From: Lentisphaerota bacterium
GTDB taxonomy: Bacteria > Verrucomicrobiota > Lentisphaeria > Victivallales > Victivallaceae
Assembly (NCBI GenBank): GCA_015061625.1
Contig: SUWG01000029.1
Span: 1-33,653, forward strand
DNA: 33,653 nt
Direction of reading: 5' to 3'
Shown: positions 1-6,965 of the stretch, one piece after another
Layout: each line of letters begins with the position of its first letter
How positions within the stretch are numbered: the stretch's first letter is position 1
The notes under the pieces: generated by a model
Databases searched by the model: none
Told to the model about the DNA's origin: nothing
What the model saw: only the letters and a program-made list of their open reading frames with translations
Translations under genes and position numbers: made by a program

Positions 1-81
1 AACTCGGTCGAGTACGGTCGTACACTCCCTCGTTGCCGCCTTGACTTGGCTTCGACCTTGCCTCACAATGCAAAGTAAAAG
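1..81 (+). repeat. Dispersed 128-bp palindrome, copy 1 (3' 81 bp; cut by window start)
   Basis: This segment matches 20151-20231 and nearly matches 23690-23770, which are the right-hand parts of two complete palindromes. It holds the central mini-hairpin (GTAC, loop GGTC, GTAC) and the right arm ending in GCAAAGTAAAAG. Identity with the copy at 20104 continues to about position 136 with one difference, so the shared unit is longer than the palindrome. The left arm lies outside the window. Confidence 0.85.
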
Positions 82-154
82 TGCATTCGACTGCGGTCTG
101 CGCGGTTTCCCGTGAAAAATACGACCTCGTGCGGCTGGCAGGTGATCTCCGTAT

Positions 155-368
155 CGGGGGTACGGGGGGCAACGCCCCCTGTTAAGGGCGGCTCTGCCGC
201 CCGCCCGACCAAGCCGCGACAACGGAGCGGCGCGACACCCCGCTTTTCTTTGGTTACTTTCGGGGGCAGTCTCCCCAAAATTTTCTTTGCCTACTTTCTT
301 TTTCAAAAAGAAAGTAGGGAATCCCGCTTTTCTTTGGTTACTTTCTTTTCTCGTGAAAAGAAAGTAAC
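155..368. repeat. GC-rich hairpin plus AT-rich GTTACTTT hairpin module at the 3' end of uup
   Basis: The stretch begins with a G-rich block (GGGGGTACGGGGGG), then a segment where runs of C and G can pair, and ends with two AT-rich perfect stems: CCTACTTTCTTTTT/AAAAAGAAAGTAGG (290-303/305-318) and GTTACTTTCTTTT/AAAAGAAAGTAAC (337-349/356-368). The same order of blocks recurs at 20458-20584, next to another minus-strand stop codon. Related G-rich or C-rich blocks occur near 6555, 6726 and 23082. The last hairpin could act as a 3' end or terminator hairpin for uup, but there is no clean U-tract after it. Confidence 0.75.
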
Positions 369-2230
369 TGCCAGCGGGAGTAGAGATATTCGACGGTGGA
401 GCGGGCGGAGTCGAGTTGGGTTTGAAGTTCGGTGGTTTGGTGGCCGTATTTGGCGAAGAAGTCGGGGGATGAGAATATGGCTTCCAATTCAGCAACTTTT
501 TCTTCGGCGGCGATGATGGCATCTTCGATACCGTCGAGTTCTTTTTGTTCTTTGTAGGAGAGTTTTTTAGGTTTTTCGGGTTGAATTTGAGCCGCGGGGG
601 TTGGCGGCGGTGATTTTCTGACGGGAGTTGAGGAGGTGTTTGCGATTTCTCTTTCGCGCCGTTTTTCGAGGGCGTAGTCGTAATCGCCCGGGGTATAGAT
701 GATTTTGCCGTTGGCATCGAATGAGAGGATCCCGGTGCAGATACGGTTGAGGAAGTAGCGGTCATGACTGACGAGCAGGAGACATCCGAGGAAAGAGGCG
801 AGGGCTTCTTCGAGGAGTCGCAGACTGGAAAGGTCGAGATCGTTGGTCGGTTCATCGAGGATGAGGAAATTGCCGCCGTTTTTAAGGATTTTAGCCAGAG
901 CGATGCGTGCTTTTTCACCGCCGGAGAGGAATTTTATGCGGGTTTTGATTCTTTCATCCTCAAAGAGAAAGCGTTTGAGGTAAGTCCAGACGGTAACTTT
1001 TTCAGAACCGAGGTAGACGTATTCGAGTCCTTCGCTGATTTCTTCGGCGACGGATTTTTCCTGATCGAGGACGGTGCGATTCTGATCGATGAGGTTGAAT
1101 TGCACGGTGGAAGCGGTTTCGCATGATCCGGAATCGGGTTGGATTTCCCCGGTGATGATTTTGACGAGGGTGGATTTGCCGATACCGTTGGGGCCGACGA
1201 GACCGATTCTGGCACCGGGGGAGAATTCAAATGAGAAATCGTCGATGATTTTACGGTCGCCGAAAGATTTGGAAATGTTTTTGAGTTCGACGGTTTTGTT
1301 GCCGAGGCGTGGCGGGGCAGGGATGAGCAGTTCCATATCGGCATCGCGCAGAGGTTTGGCGATGTTGGAAATTTCTTCAAAGCGTTTCATGCGGCCCATA
1401 TTGCGTTTGAGGCGGGCTTTGGGGGAGCGCCGCACCCAGTCGATTTCGGAACGGAGAAAGTGCTGGCGTTTGGCTTCAAAGATGTCTTCTTTGAGTTCCC
1501 GGTCGGCCTTGGCGGCGAGGAAGTCGGCGTAACTGCCGGAGTATGAATAGAATTTGCCGTGGTCAAGTTCGACGATCCTCGTGGCGACCCGGTCGAGGAA
1601 ACAGCGGTCATGGGTGACGAAAAGACAGGCGGTGGAAGTGGAATTGAGAAATTCTTCGATCCATTCGATAGTATTGACGTCGAGGTGGTTGGTCGGTTCA
1701 TCGAGCAAGAGGAGATCGGGGGCGGAAATGATGGCTTTGGCGAGGGCGACCCGCCGTTTTTCGCCACCGGAAAGATTGGCGCAGCTTTTATCGGCCACAT
1801 CGGCAAGGTGAAGTTTATCGAGGATGGTATTGAGCCGGACTTCGGGGACCCAGGCATCGTGCAGATTGAGGAAGTGTTCGATATCGGCGTGAGCGGCGGA
1901 GTTGATATCACTGTTTTCGTAACGTTCAAGCTGGGAGTAGATAAATTGCAGACCGGCCCGGACGTTTTCGGCGATAGTAAGTTGGGGATCGAGTTCAAAA
2001 TCCTGGGGCAGATCGGCACAGCGGAGGTTGCGCATCCGGGTGAGTCGGGAACCTTCGGCGGGAGATTCGGCACCGGTAATGATTCTCAACAGGGTGGATT
2101 TGCCGCAACCGTTGCGGCCGACGAGGGCGACTTTTTCACCGGTGGAGATGGCAAATTCGGTTTGATTATAGAGAATTTGACGGCCGACAGAGAGAGATAA
2201 TTCTTCGGCAGAGAATAGAACATCGGGCAT
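338..2230 (-). CDS. uup: ABC-F ATPase, Uup type
   Basis: A cytoplasmic ABC-F protein of 630 residues with two ATP-binding cassettes and no membrane segment. Cassette 1 has Walker A GRNGCGKST (38-46), signature LSGGEKRR (153-160) and LLLLDEPTNHLD. Cassette 2 has GPNGIGKST (346-354), LSGGEKAR (435-442) and LILDEPTNDLD. The linker after cassette 1 (WVRRSPKARLKRNMGRM) and the C-terminal coiled coil starting LSYKEQKELDGIED (about 557-615) are typical of Uup rather than EttA or YheS. Uup-family proteins act on ribosomes and affect transposon excision. I chose the ATG at 2230 (MPDVLF) because AGGA precedes it and an in-frame extension would run through the promoter. The last nine residues (LLSFHEKRK) and the stop codon lie inside a repeat hairpin, so the native C-terminus may have been replaced. 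Confidence 0.88.
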   Translation of the reverse strand: MPDVLFSAEELSLSVGRQILYNQTEFAISTGEKVALVGRNGCGKSTLLRIITGAESPAEGSRLTRMRNLRCADLPQDFELDPQLTIAENVRAGLQFIYSQLERYENSDINSAAHADIEHFLNLHDAWVPEVRLNTILDKLHLADVADKSCANLSGGEKRRVALAKAIISAPDLLLLDEPTNHLDVNTIEWIEEFLNSTSTACLFVTHDRCFLDRVATRIVELDHGKFYSYSGSYADFLAAKADRELKEDIFEAKRQHFLRSEIDWVRRSPKARLKRNMGRMKRFEEISNIAKPLRDADMELLIPAPPRLGNKTVELKNISKSFGDRKIIDDFSFEFSPGARIGLVGPNGIGKSTLVKIITGEIQPDSGSCETASTVQFNLIDQNRTVLDQEKSVAEEISEGLEYVYLGSEKVTVWTYLKRFLFEDERIKTRIKFLSGGEKARIALAKILKNGGNFLILDEPTNDLDLSSLRLLEEALASFLGCLLLVSHDRYFLNRICTGILSFDANGKIIYTPGDYDYALEKRREREIANTSSTPVRKSPPPTPAAQIQPEKPKKLSYKEQKELDGIEDAIIAAEEKVAELEAIFSSPDFFAKYGHQTTELQTQLDSARSTVEYLYSRWQLLSFHEKRK

Positions 2231-2262
2231 AATATTTTTCTTTCCTGAAGTTTTTTTTACAT

Positions 2263-2291
2263 AAAATACCATAAAAATGGAGATTTTTCAA
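2263..2291 (-). promoter_or_regulatory. Sigma-70-type promoter for uup
   Basis: On the minus strand TTGAAA (2286-2291) is followed after 17 bp by TATTTT (2263-2268). The -35 box is one half of the 16-bp palindrome at 2284-2299 shared with the divergent promoter. Confidence 0.55.
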
Positions 2292-2319
2292 TTGAAAAAG
2301 TTGTAAAAGGTGTTATAAT
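2292..2319 (+). promoter_or_regulatory. Sigma-70-type promoter for the AhpD-like gene
   Basis: TTGAAA (2292-2297), 16-bp spacer, TATAAT (2314-2319). The -35 box shares the perfect palindrome TTTTTCAATTGAAAAA (2284-2299) with the opposite-strand promoter. A strong ribosome-binding site (AAGGAGG, 2350-2356) follows before the ATG at 2363. Confidence 0.7.
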
Positions 2320-2362
2320 ATCAAATACGGGCAGATTGCCGGAAAAGATAAGGAGGAATATC

Positions 2363-2749
2363 ATGGCTTCAGTAAAGATGTATAACAAGAGTGGTGATAC
2401 CAAAGCGCAGGAGATCCAACAGGGGATCGAAAAGAAATTCGGCAAGCTGCCGGAAGTGTTTCAGGCGATGGGGCGGAGCGGAGATTTCCTGGAAGCCGTG
2501 CTGAAAGTGGCGGAGGCCGCCGGGAGCAATCTTGATCCTAAAACGAAAGAATTGATCATTATTGCAGTGAGTGCGGCCAATGGTTGTCAGTATTGTCTGG
2601 ATGCACACCGGTCAGCGGCGTTGCTGATGGGAGTGACGGATGAGGAAATTTCCGGAGCGATCGAAGTGGCCGGATCGATTTCGCTTTTCAATACGATCAA
2701 TAAGGCGATTGATTTGAATTCGGATTTGAAAACTCCGGTCAGAAGTTGA
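2363..2749 (+). CDS. AhpD-like carboxymuconolactone decarboxylase family protein
   Basis: A 128-residue protein of the AhpD/CMD family. The defining motif is visible: E63, then C75-x-x-C78-x-x-x-H82 inside ANGCQYCLDAH. In AhpD this dithiol and histidine carry out peroxidase or disulfide-exchange chemistry, so an alkylhydroperoxidase or thiol-redox role is likely. The substrate is not known. The start ATG at 2363 follows an excellent AAGGAGG site. A longer in-frame start at 2336 would overlap that site and is rejected. The gene is monocistronic, with its own promoter at 2292-2319 and a strong terminator at 2772-2806, and it diverges from uup. A stress-related role is inference. Confidence 0.85.
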   Translation: MASVKMYNKSGDTKAQEIQQGIEKKFGKLPEVFQAMGRSGDFLEAVLKVAEAAGSNLDPKTKELIIIAVSAANGCQYCLDAHRSAALLMGVTDEEISGAIEVAGSISLFNTINKAIDLNSDLKTPVRS

Positions 2750-2771
2750 AAAAACTGTCGTTGAAAAAAGT

Positions 2772-2806
2772 ATCCTTCCGGAAAACAGATGCCGGAAGGA
2801 TTTTTT
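2772..2806 (+). terminator. Rho-independent terminator of the AhpD-like gene
   Basis: Perfect 10-bp stem ATCCTTCCGG (2772-2781) / CCGGAAGGAT (2792-2801) followed by a T-run. Confidence 0.9.
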
Positions 2807-2855
2807 ATTGCTGCTACGCCCAGACAAGCCGATTGGATCAAAGCCGTGTCGGCCC

Positions 2856-2937
2856 GGTTGACAAATCTGACCTGCCATGGTATATTTTGTTGGTGGCGGA
2901 AATTGCCGCATATAACTTGGTATACCAGTTTCACAAC
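2856..2937 (+). promoter_or_regulatory. 82-bp conserved promoter element, copy A (upstream of secreted-protein gene)
   Basis: Contains an ideal promoter: TTGACA (2858-2863), 17 bp, TATATT (2881-2886). It continues into a conserved downstream stretch ending TATACCAGTTTCACAAC. Hand alignment without gaps to the minus strand of 12791-12872 gives 67 of 82 identical positions, best in the presumed early transcribed region. It includes the small hairpin CGG-6nt-CCG and the 10-bp palindrome TGGTATACCA. Confidence 0.7.
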
Positions 2938-2959
2938 ATTTGGAGCATTACTTTTTTAT

Positions 2960-2988
2960 TTGACAAAAGTCGTTGACAGCATTATCTT
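2960..2988 (+). promoter_or_regulatory. Second, proximal promoter of the secreted-protein gene
   Basis: TTGACA (2960-2965), 17-bp spacer, TATCTT (2983-2988), ending 26 bp before the ATG at 3015. Confidence 0.65.
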
Positions 2989-3014
2989 ATGAGAGAAACA
3001 ATGCGGGGTGAAAG

Positions 3015-3578
3015 ATGAAAAAATTACAGTTGATCGCACTGTTGGCGGCGATGGTTGGAAATTTACTTTGTGCCGGAGAGTGTCCGCTGAATCGTCCGGC
3101 ACCACCGGCCGGCAGACACAGTTCGTCACGGGGAGATGTTTCCGGCAAAGTTGACCGGATGCTGGAAGATGCCGAAGATGCGGAACGCCGTTTGAGCCGG
3201 GTAAAGCCCGGATCAAAAGATGAGATGGTCTGGCGGCACCGCCGGGAAGATATCGCTTTGCAGATAATCCACGAGGCGCAGATATTTTTTCTGGAACAGG
3301 GCACGGTCAGAGATGACGGCCGCACACGCCTGATGCGGATGCTGCTGGATAATGAAAGCGCGTATTTGCAGCGGTCGTTGAGTGAAGTGCGTGATTTCCC
3401 GTATCTGACATATTTGAGCAATCCGCAGGTGTTGATCGCCGAAATACGTTCCGGCAAGGTGCAGTTTCCGGAGCGGGTGCCGCGCAGTGATATGTTGCTG
3501 CTGCGGGAAATACAGAAGTTGCAGCGTGAATTTCTGGAAGAGTATCAGCGTCAGGCTGAACGCAACTTCAGGAAGTGA
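3015..3578 (+). CDS. Secreted protein of unknown function
   Basis: A 187-residue protein that I do not recognise. The first 20 residues (MKKLQLIALLAAMVGNLLCA) form a clear Sec signal peptide: two lysines, a hydrophobic core and a plausible cut after A-G-E or at the LLCAG lipobox-like site, so a lipoprotein is possible. The mature part is charged and mostly helical in appearance, with heptad-like stretches (LEDAEDAERRLSRV; LLLREIQKLQREFLEEYQRQAER), suggesting a small periplasmic helical or coiled-coil protein. A short proline-rich segment (NRPAPPAGR) follows the signal. Two tandem promoters precede it. Its stop is only 8 bp from the convergent rpoN stop, with no terminator between. Confidence 0.75.
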   Translation: MKKLQLIALLAAMVGNLLCAGECPLNRPAPPAGRHSSSRGDVSGKVDRMLEDAEDAERRLSRVKPGSKDEMVWRHRREDIALQIIHEAQIFFLEQGTVRDDGRTRLMRMLLDNESAYLQRSLSEVRDFPYLTYLSNPQVLIAEIRSGKVQFPERVPRSDMLLLREIQKLQREFLEEYQRQAERNFRK

Positions 3579-3586
3579 TACGGTTT

Positions 3587-5017
3587 TCAGATAAATTTTT
3601 TCCGCAAAGAAGATGATGGAATATCCATCATATCCCGGTATTTTGCCACCGTCCGTCTGGCGACCGGGATATTTTCTTTTTTCAGCAGTTGGGCGATCGC
3701 CTCATCCGACAGCGGCGAGAATGGATCTTCCCGGTCGATAAGATGGCGGATCTTATCCATGACCGCCTGATTGGAAATTTCCGAAGTGCCGTCAAAATCG
3801 TAGCCGCCGGTGAAGAAGTTTTTGAGCGGCAATATCCCTTGCGGTGTGTCGGCAAATTTATCCGCCACACAGCGGCTGATGGTGCTTTCATTGACATTGA
3901 GTTTTTCGGCGGCATCTTTCATGGTCAGAGGTTTGAGCGCGGATTTGCCGTGGTCGAGAAAATCTTTCTGCCGCGCGATAAGCAGATCGCCCAGTTGCTT
4001 GAGCGTGCTTTCCCGCATGGTCAGCGAATGAATCAACTCTTTGGCACTGTTGCGTTTTTCCGTGAGAAATGCCCGGTCATCTGCCGATAGTTCCCGATTG
4101 TCGAGCAGTTTTTCATAGGTTTGGGAAATGGTGAGCCGGGATGATTCCGGGCGGTTGACGGTGCAGAAATAGTCGCCGTTTTCCCGTCTGGTAATGATCA
4201 GATCCGGAATGATGACCGACGTTACCGGCGAATTTTGTTTGCCGGGGGCCGGATTGAGTGAACGGAGCGTTTTCAACATATTGTGCAATTCCGTCATGTC
4301 GGTCTCAAGTTTGGCGGCAAGGCGGTCGAGGCGGTTTTTTTGCAGATCTTCCAAACCTGTATCGAGCAAAAGAGCCAGTTTTTCCGTCATTTTGCCGCTT
4401 CTGACCAACTGCAATTTCAAACATTCCGCCAGATCGCGTGCCGCCACTCCCGGCGGAGCGATTTTCTGAACCAGATCAAGAGCTGTGGAAATTTCCGGCA
4501 TATCGGCATCACACCGCATGGCCAGATCCGGCAACGGCGTATCCAGATAGCCGTTGTCGTTGAGGGCGGAAACGATTTCCTGCGCACAACGTAAAATATT
4601 TTCCGGCAGCTCCATCGCCGATAATTCTGTATACAACTGCGTACGCAACTGCGGCGGCGGTGCCGGCAGTGACCCGATAAAATCCCGTTTGGCATCATCC
4701 GGGGAAACGGCGGTCGGCAACGGCAGGTCATTGGCCCATTCTTCCGGCAATTCGGCGTTGTTTTCATAATCATTTTCATCGTATGATGAAGTGTCGTTTT
4801 CACGCGGCAATTCGGCGGTAAAGTCGTTTTGAGCGGTATAATCCGGCAATTCCAACAGCGGATTGGAGGCCAATTCAGCGGATAATCTGCTCTCCAGCGC
4901 GGTGACCGGCAGGGCGAGCAATTCCAGACTGCGGCGCATATTTTGCGACAGCAGTTGGCGTTGCTCAAGTTGTCCGGTCAGCCCGGTGGTAAGTTTTTGG
5001 CTCTGATTCCCTGACAT
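3587..5017 (-). CDS. rpoN: RNA polymerase sigma-54 factor
   Basis: A sigma-54 protein of 476 residues, the family's usual size. The N-terminal Q/L-rich activator-interaction region (about 5-60, including LLSQNMRRSLELL and ELASNPLLEL) is followed by an acidic region II (TAELPRENDTSSYDENDYEN), a core-binding domain, a helix-turn-helix (MKDAAEKLNVNESTISRCVA), and the diagnostic RpoN box ARRTVAKYR (453-461). It directs RNA polymerase to -24/-12 promoters and needs AAA+ activators, none of which are in this window. The start at 5017 (MSGNQSQ) gives the normal N-terminus. The upstream in-frame start at 5074 would add 19 residues foreign to the family. The ribosome-binding site is weak. The gene is convergent with the secreted-protein gene. 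Confidence 0.93.
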   Translation of the reverse strand: MSGNQSQKLTTGLTGQLEQRQLLSQNMRRSLELLALPVTALESRLSAELASNPLLELPDYTAQNDFTAELPRENDTSSYDENDYENNAELPEEWANDLPLPTAVSPDDAKRDFIGSLPAPPPQLRTQLYTELSAMELPENILRCAQEIVSALNDNGYLDTPLPDLAMRCDADMPEISTALDLVQKIAPPGVAARDLAECLKLQLVRSGKMTEKLALLLDTGLEDLQKNRLDRLAAKLETDMTELHNMLKTLRSLNPAPGKQNSPVTSVIIPDLIITRRENGDYFCTVNRPESSRLTISQTYEKLLDNRELSADDRAFLTEKRNSAKELIHSLTMRESTLKQLGDLLIARQKDFLDHGKSALKPLTMKDAAEKLNVNESTISRCVADKFADTPQGILPLKNFFTGGYDFDGTSEISNQAVMDKIRHLIDREDPFSPLSDEAIAQLLKKENIPVARRTVAKYRDMMDIPSSSLRKKFI

Positions 5018-5063
5018 GATTTGGATTCCACTGAAAAAAGTCCGGAAAATTTCCGTAAACTGT

Positions 5064-5092
5064 TTGACAATCACTCAAATAAAATTTAAATT
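5064..5092 (+). promoter_or_regulatory. Promoter of the YycJ-like hydrolase gene
   Basis: TTGACA (5064-5069), 17 bp, TAAATT (5087-5092). Transcription would start only about 14 nt before the ATG at 5113, and no Shine-Dalgarno sequence is visible, so the leader would be very short. Confidence 0.5.
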
Positions 5093-5112
5093 ATAAAACA
5101 TGATTTTTCAAT

Positions 5113-5952
5113 ATGAATTCTGAAAAAAGTAACGATTTTTTTGCCAATATGAATGAATCCGGATTTTTTTTCACCTCTCTGGGCAGCGGCAGCAGCGGCA
5201 ATGCCTATTTTGTCGAGTCGCCCGATGAAGCATTGTTGATCGATCAGGGCTTTTCCCGCAAGGAATTGCTCAACCGGATGAATAAATGCAACTGCCGCCC
5301 CGAAAAACTCTGCGGCGCACTGCTCACTCATGAACATACTGACCACGCCGCCGGAGCAAGGGTTTTCTGCGATACATTCAATCTGCCGCTTTATACCACT
5401 CCGGAAACTGCCGCCAGATTGGCGCGGACCAAAAATCTGCCCAAACTTGTCCGCACTTTTGAACCGGGCGCAAAATTCACCGCCGGCAGTTTTGAAATCA
5501 CCAGTTTCGCTCTTTCTCACGATGTCGATACGGTCGGATTCAAGGTCGGGTGGCAGAATCTGCACCTCGGTATCGCTACCGATTCCGGATGCATCAGCGA
5601 AAGTGTCAAACGCCATTTGCGCAACTGTCACGCTCTGGTCATCGAAAGTAATTACGACCGGGAAATGCTGATGAATTCCGACCGCCGTCTGGAACTCAAA
5701 CGGCGCATCCTCGGCATCCGCGGCCATCTGGATAATCTGGAAACTGCCGCATTGCTCGATGAATTGCTCGGCAATGAATCCAATTTACTGCTCCTCGCTC
5801 ACGTCAGCCGGGAGTGTAACGATTACGATAAACTCGCCGGTATCTGCGCCGGAAAACTCCGCCAGATGAAGCGTGAAGATTGCCGTTTCGCCGTTTTGCG
5901 TCAGGATGAACCGGCAGGCAAATTCCTTATCAAAACTCCGGAAATGGATTGA
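5113..5952 (+). CDS. MBL-fold metallo-hydrolase, YycJ/WalJ type
   Basis: A 279-residue metallo-beta-lactamase-fold protein. The N-terminal LGSGSSGNAYFVE is the hallmark of the YycJ/WalJ group. Metal ligands are visible: H73-x-H75-x-D77-H78 (THEHTDH), H136, D157 (ATDSG) and H205 (RGHLDN), with a late H230. YycJ relatives are two-metal nucleases linked to DNA repair and cell-wall regulation in Firmicutes. The substrate here is unknown and there is no WalKR system nearby. Family members begin just before the GSGSSGN motif, so the ATG at 5149 is an alternative start. Neither start has a good ribosome-binding site. It is followed by rpsT, which has its own promoter. Confidence 0.85.
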   Translation: MNSEKSNDFFANMNESGFFFTSLGSGSSGNAYFVESPDEALLIDQGFSRKELLNRMNKCNCRPEKLCGALLTHEHTDHAAGARVFCDTFNLPLYTTPETAARLARTKNLPKLVRTFEPGAKFTAGSFEITSFALSHDVDTVGFKVGWQNLHLGIATDSGCISESVKRHLRNCHALVIESNYDREMLMNSDRRLELKRRILGIRGHLDNLETAALLDELLGNESNLLLLAHVSRECNDYDKLAGICAGKLRQMKREDCRFAVLRQDEPAGKFLIKTPEMD

Positions 5953-6036
5953 AAAGCTGTAATTACCGCTTTTATTCCGTAAAAAATCAGTAACCGGACT
6001 TGCTTTTTTGAAAAATGGTGATACATTAATAATCTG

Positions 6037-6065
6037 TTGTAGTTTGTGACAGTTTTTTGTATTTA
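6037..6065 (+). promoter_or_regulatory. Promoter of rpsT
   Basis: TTGTAG (6037-6042), 17 bp, TATTTA (6060-6065). An overlapping alternative is TTGTGA with TATAAA after 16 bp. A GAAGGAAAA ribosome-binding site precedes the ATG at 6089. Confidence 0.45.
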
Positions 6066-6088
6066 TATAAAATGAAGGAAAAGTGAAT

Positions 6089-6346
6089 ATGGCGCATACC
6101 AAGTCTGCCGTCAAACGTCTGGCCACCAGCAAAAAAGCGAATCTCCGCAACCGTGCCAGAATCAGCGAATTGAAAACCATTGAGAAAAAACTGCGCGCTG
6201 CGGTCGCCGCCGGCGATGCCGCTGCAACTGAATTGGCAAAAACTTTTGCCAGCCGTCTGGATAAAGCGGTCAAGGCCGGTACCATCCATGCCAACCGTGC
6301 CGCCAACAAAAAATCCCAGGCGGATAAACTGCTCGCTGCGAAATAA
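6089..6346 (+). CDS. rpsT: 30S ribosomal protein S20
   Basis: A basic 85-residue protein matching S20 throughout: MAHTKSAVKRLATSKKANLRN at the N-terminus, a helical middle, and the typical end GTIHANRAANKKSQADKLL. S20 binds 16S rRNA in the body of the 30S subunit. The ATG at 6089 is preferred over the in-frame GTG at 6083, because GAAGGA is 9 nt before the ATG and family members begin MA-x-x-KSA. The gene is single, with its own promoter and a strong terminator that runs directly into the first palindrome of the repeat island. Confidence 0.96.
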   Translation: MAHTKSAVKRLATSKKANLRNRARISELKTIEKKLRAAVAAGDAAATELAKTFASRLDKAVKAGTIHANRAANKKSQADKLLAAK

Positions 6347-6374
6347 TTTCTGCGCAGCCAGTAGTTTCAAAGTC

Positions 6375-6406
6375 AGAGTCGGAGTATCTCCGGCTCTCTT
6401 TTTTTT
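6375..6406 (+). terminator. Rho-independent terminator of rpsT
   Basis: 10-bp stem AGAGTCGGAG / CTCCGGCTCT with loop TAT (one G-T pair), followed by eight T residues. The T-run overlaps the first bases of the palindrome at 6402. Confidence 0.92.
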
Positions 6407-6530
6407 GGCTTTGCATTATGGGCAATCTCTTGTCAAACTATCGGACACCGGCTCGGTCGAGTACATAGTACACTCCCTCGCCGTTGCCTCTGTTTGACTT
6501 CGACCTTGCCTCATACTGCAAAGCCAAAAA
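6402..6530 (+). repeat. Dispersed palindrome, copy 2 (complete)
   Basis: A 129-bp imperfect inverted repeat. Outer arm TTTTTGGCTTTGCA pairs with TGCAAAGCCAAAAA. Inner pairs are GGCAA/TTGCC and GTCAAAC/GTTTGAC. The central hairpin is GTAC-ATA-GTAC. Orientation is judged by CTCGGTC left and CTCCCTCG right of centre. Confidence 0.9.
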
Positions 6531-6594
6531 TGCCGCAGTGTGTTTCGGCTCTTACTGGCTGTCGCCCTTGATGGGGCTATCGCCCCATACCCCG

Positions 6595-6721
6595 TTTTTG
6601 CTTTGCATTGCGGGCAATCTCTTGTCAAACTATCGGACACCGGCTCGGTCACATACATAGTATGCTCCCTCGCCGTTGCCTCTGTTTGACTTCGACCTTG
6701 CCTCGCACTGCTTCGCAAAAA
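6595..6721 (+). repeat. Dispersed palindrome, copy 3 (complete)
   Basis: 127 bp, very close to copy 2 over the inner arms (GTCAAAC/GTTTGAC) but with the CATAC-ATA-GTATG central hairpin. The right end has changed to TGCTTCGCAAAAA, so the outermost pairing to TTTTTGCTTTGCA has a mismatch. Between copies 2 and 3 (6548-6595) lies a short C/G-rich block related to the GGGGTACGGGG module. Confidence 0.88.
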
Positions 6722-6725
6722 GACC

Positions 6726-6842
6726 GCAGTGTGGAATGGCTCACGGGCGGATGAACCGCCCTTAACAGGGGCTATCGCCCCCGTACCCCCGTTATTGCTT
6801 TATATTGCGGCTAATCTTTTGTCTTGCACTGCTTCGCAAAAA
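6726..6842. repeat. GC hairpin block plus internally deleted palindrome remnant
   Basis: 6726-6790 holds the inverted form of the GGGGGTACGGGGGC module (GGGCGGATGAACCGCCC hairpin, then CCCCCGTACCCCCG). 6792-6842 joins a left palindrome arm (TTATTGCTTTATATTGCGG) directly to a right end (TTGCACTGCTTCGCAAAAA). The middle of the element, about 75 bp, is missing. Confidence 0.65.
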
Positions 6843-6900
6843 GGCCGCTGGGTGGTTCGGCTCGGCGGTAACTGACGGATAGCAGATCGGTCTGTTGTCG

Positions 6901-6954
6901 TCCGTATCGTCCGTATTGTCCGTATCGTCTGTATCGTCTGTATCGTCCGTATCG
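6901..6954. repeat. 9-bp tandem repeat (TCCGTATCG) downstream of miaA
   Basis: Six consecutive 9-bp units, all TCCGTATCG or one-base variants (TCCGTATTG, TCTGTATCG), with degenerate units on both sides. It lies a few bases beyond the miaA stop codon. Confidence 0.9.
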
Positions 6955-6965
6955 TCCGTTGCCGA

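Noticed and set aside
1..337. 134-codon plus-strand frame at 112-516
   Set aside because: It crosses repeat hairpins and overlaps uup in antisense; no ribosome-binding site.
1559..2200. Long antisense frame over uup
   Set aside because: Shadow of uup codon bias on the opposite strand.
6402..6721. Insertion sequence or transposon ends
   Set aside because: Palindromes have no transposase between or beside them and no clear target-site duplication could be seen.
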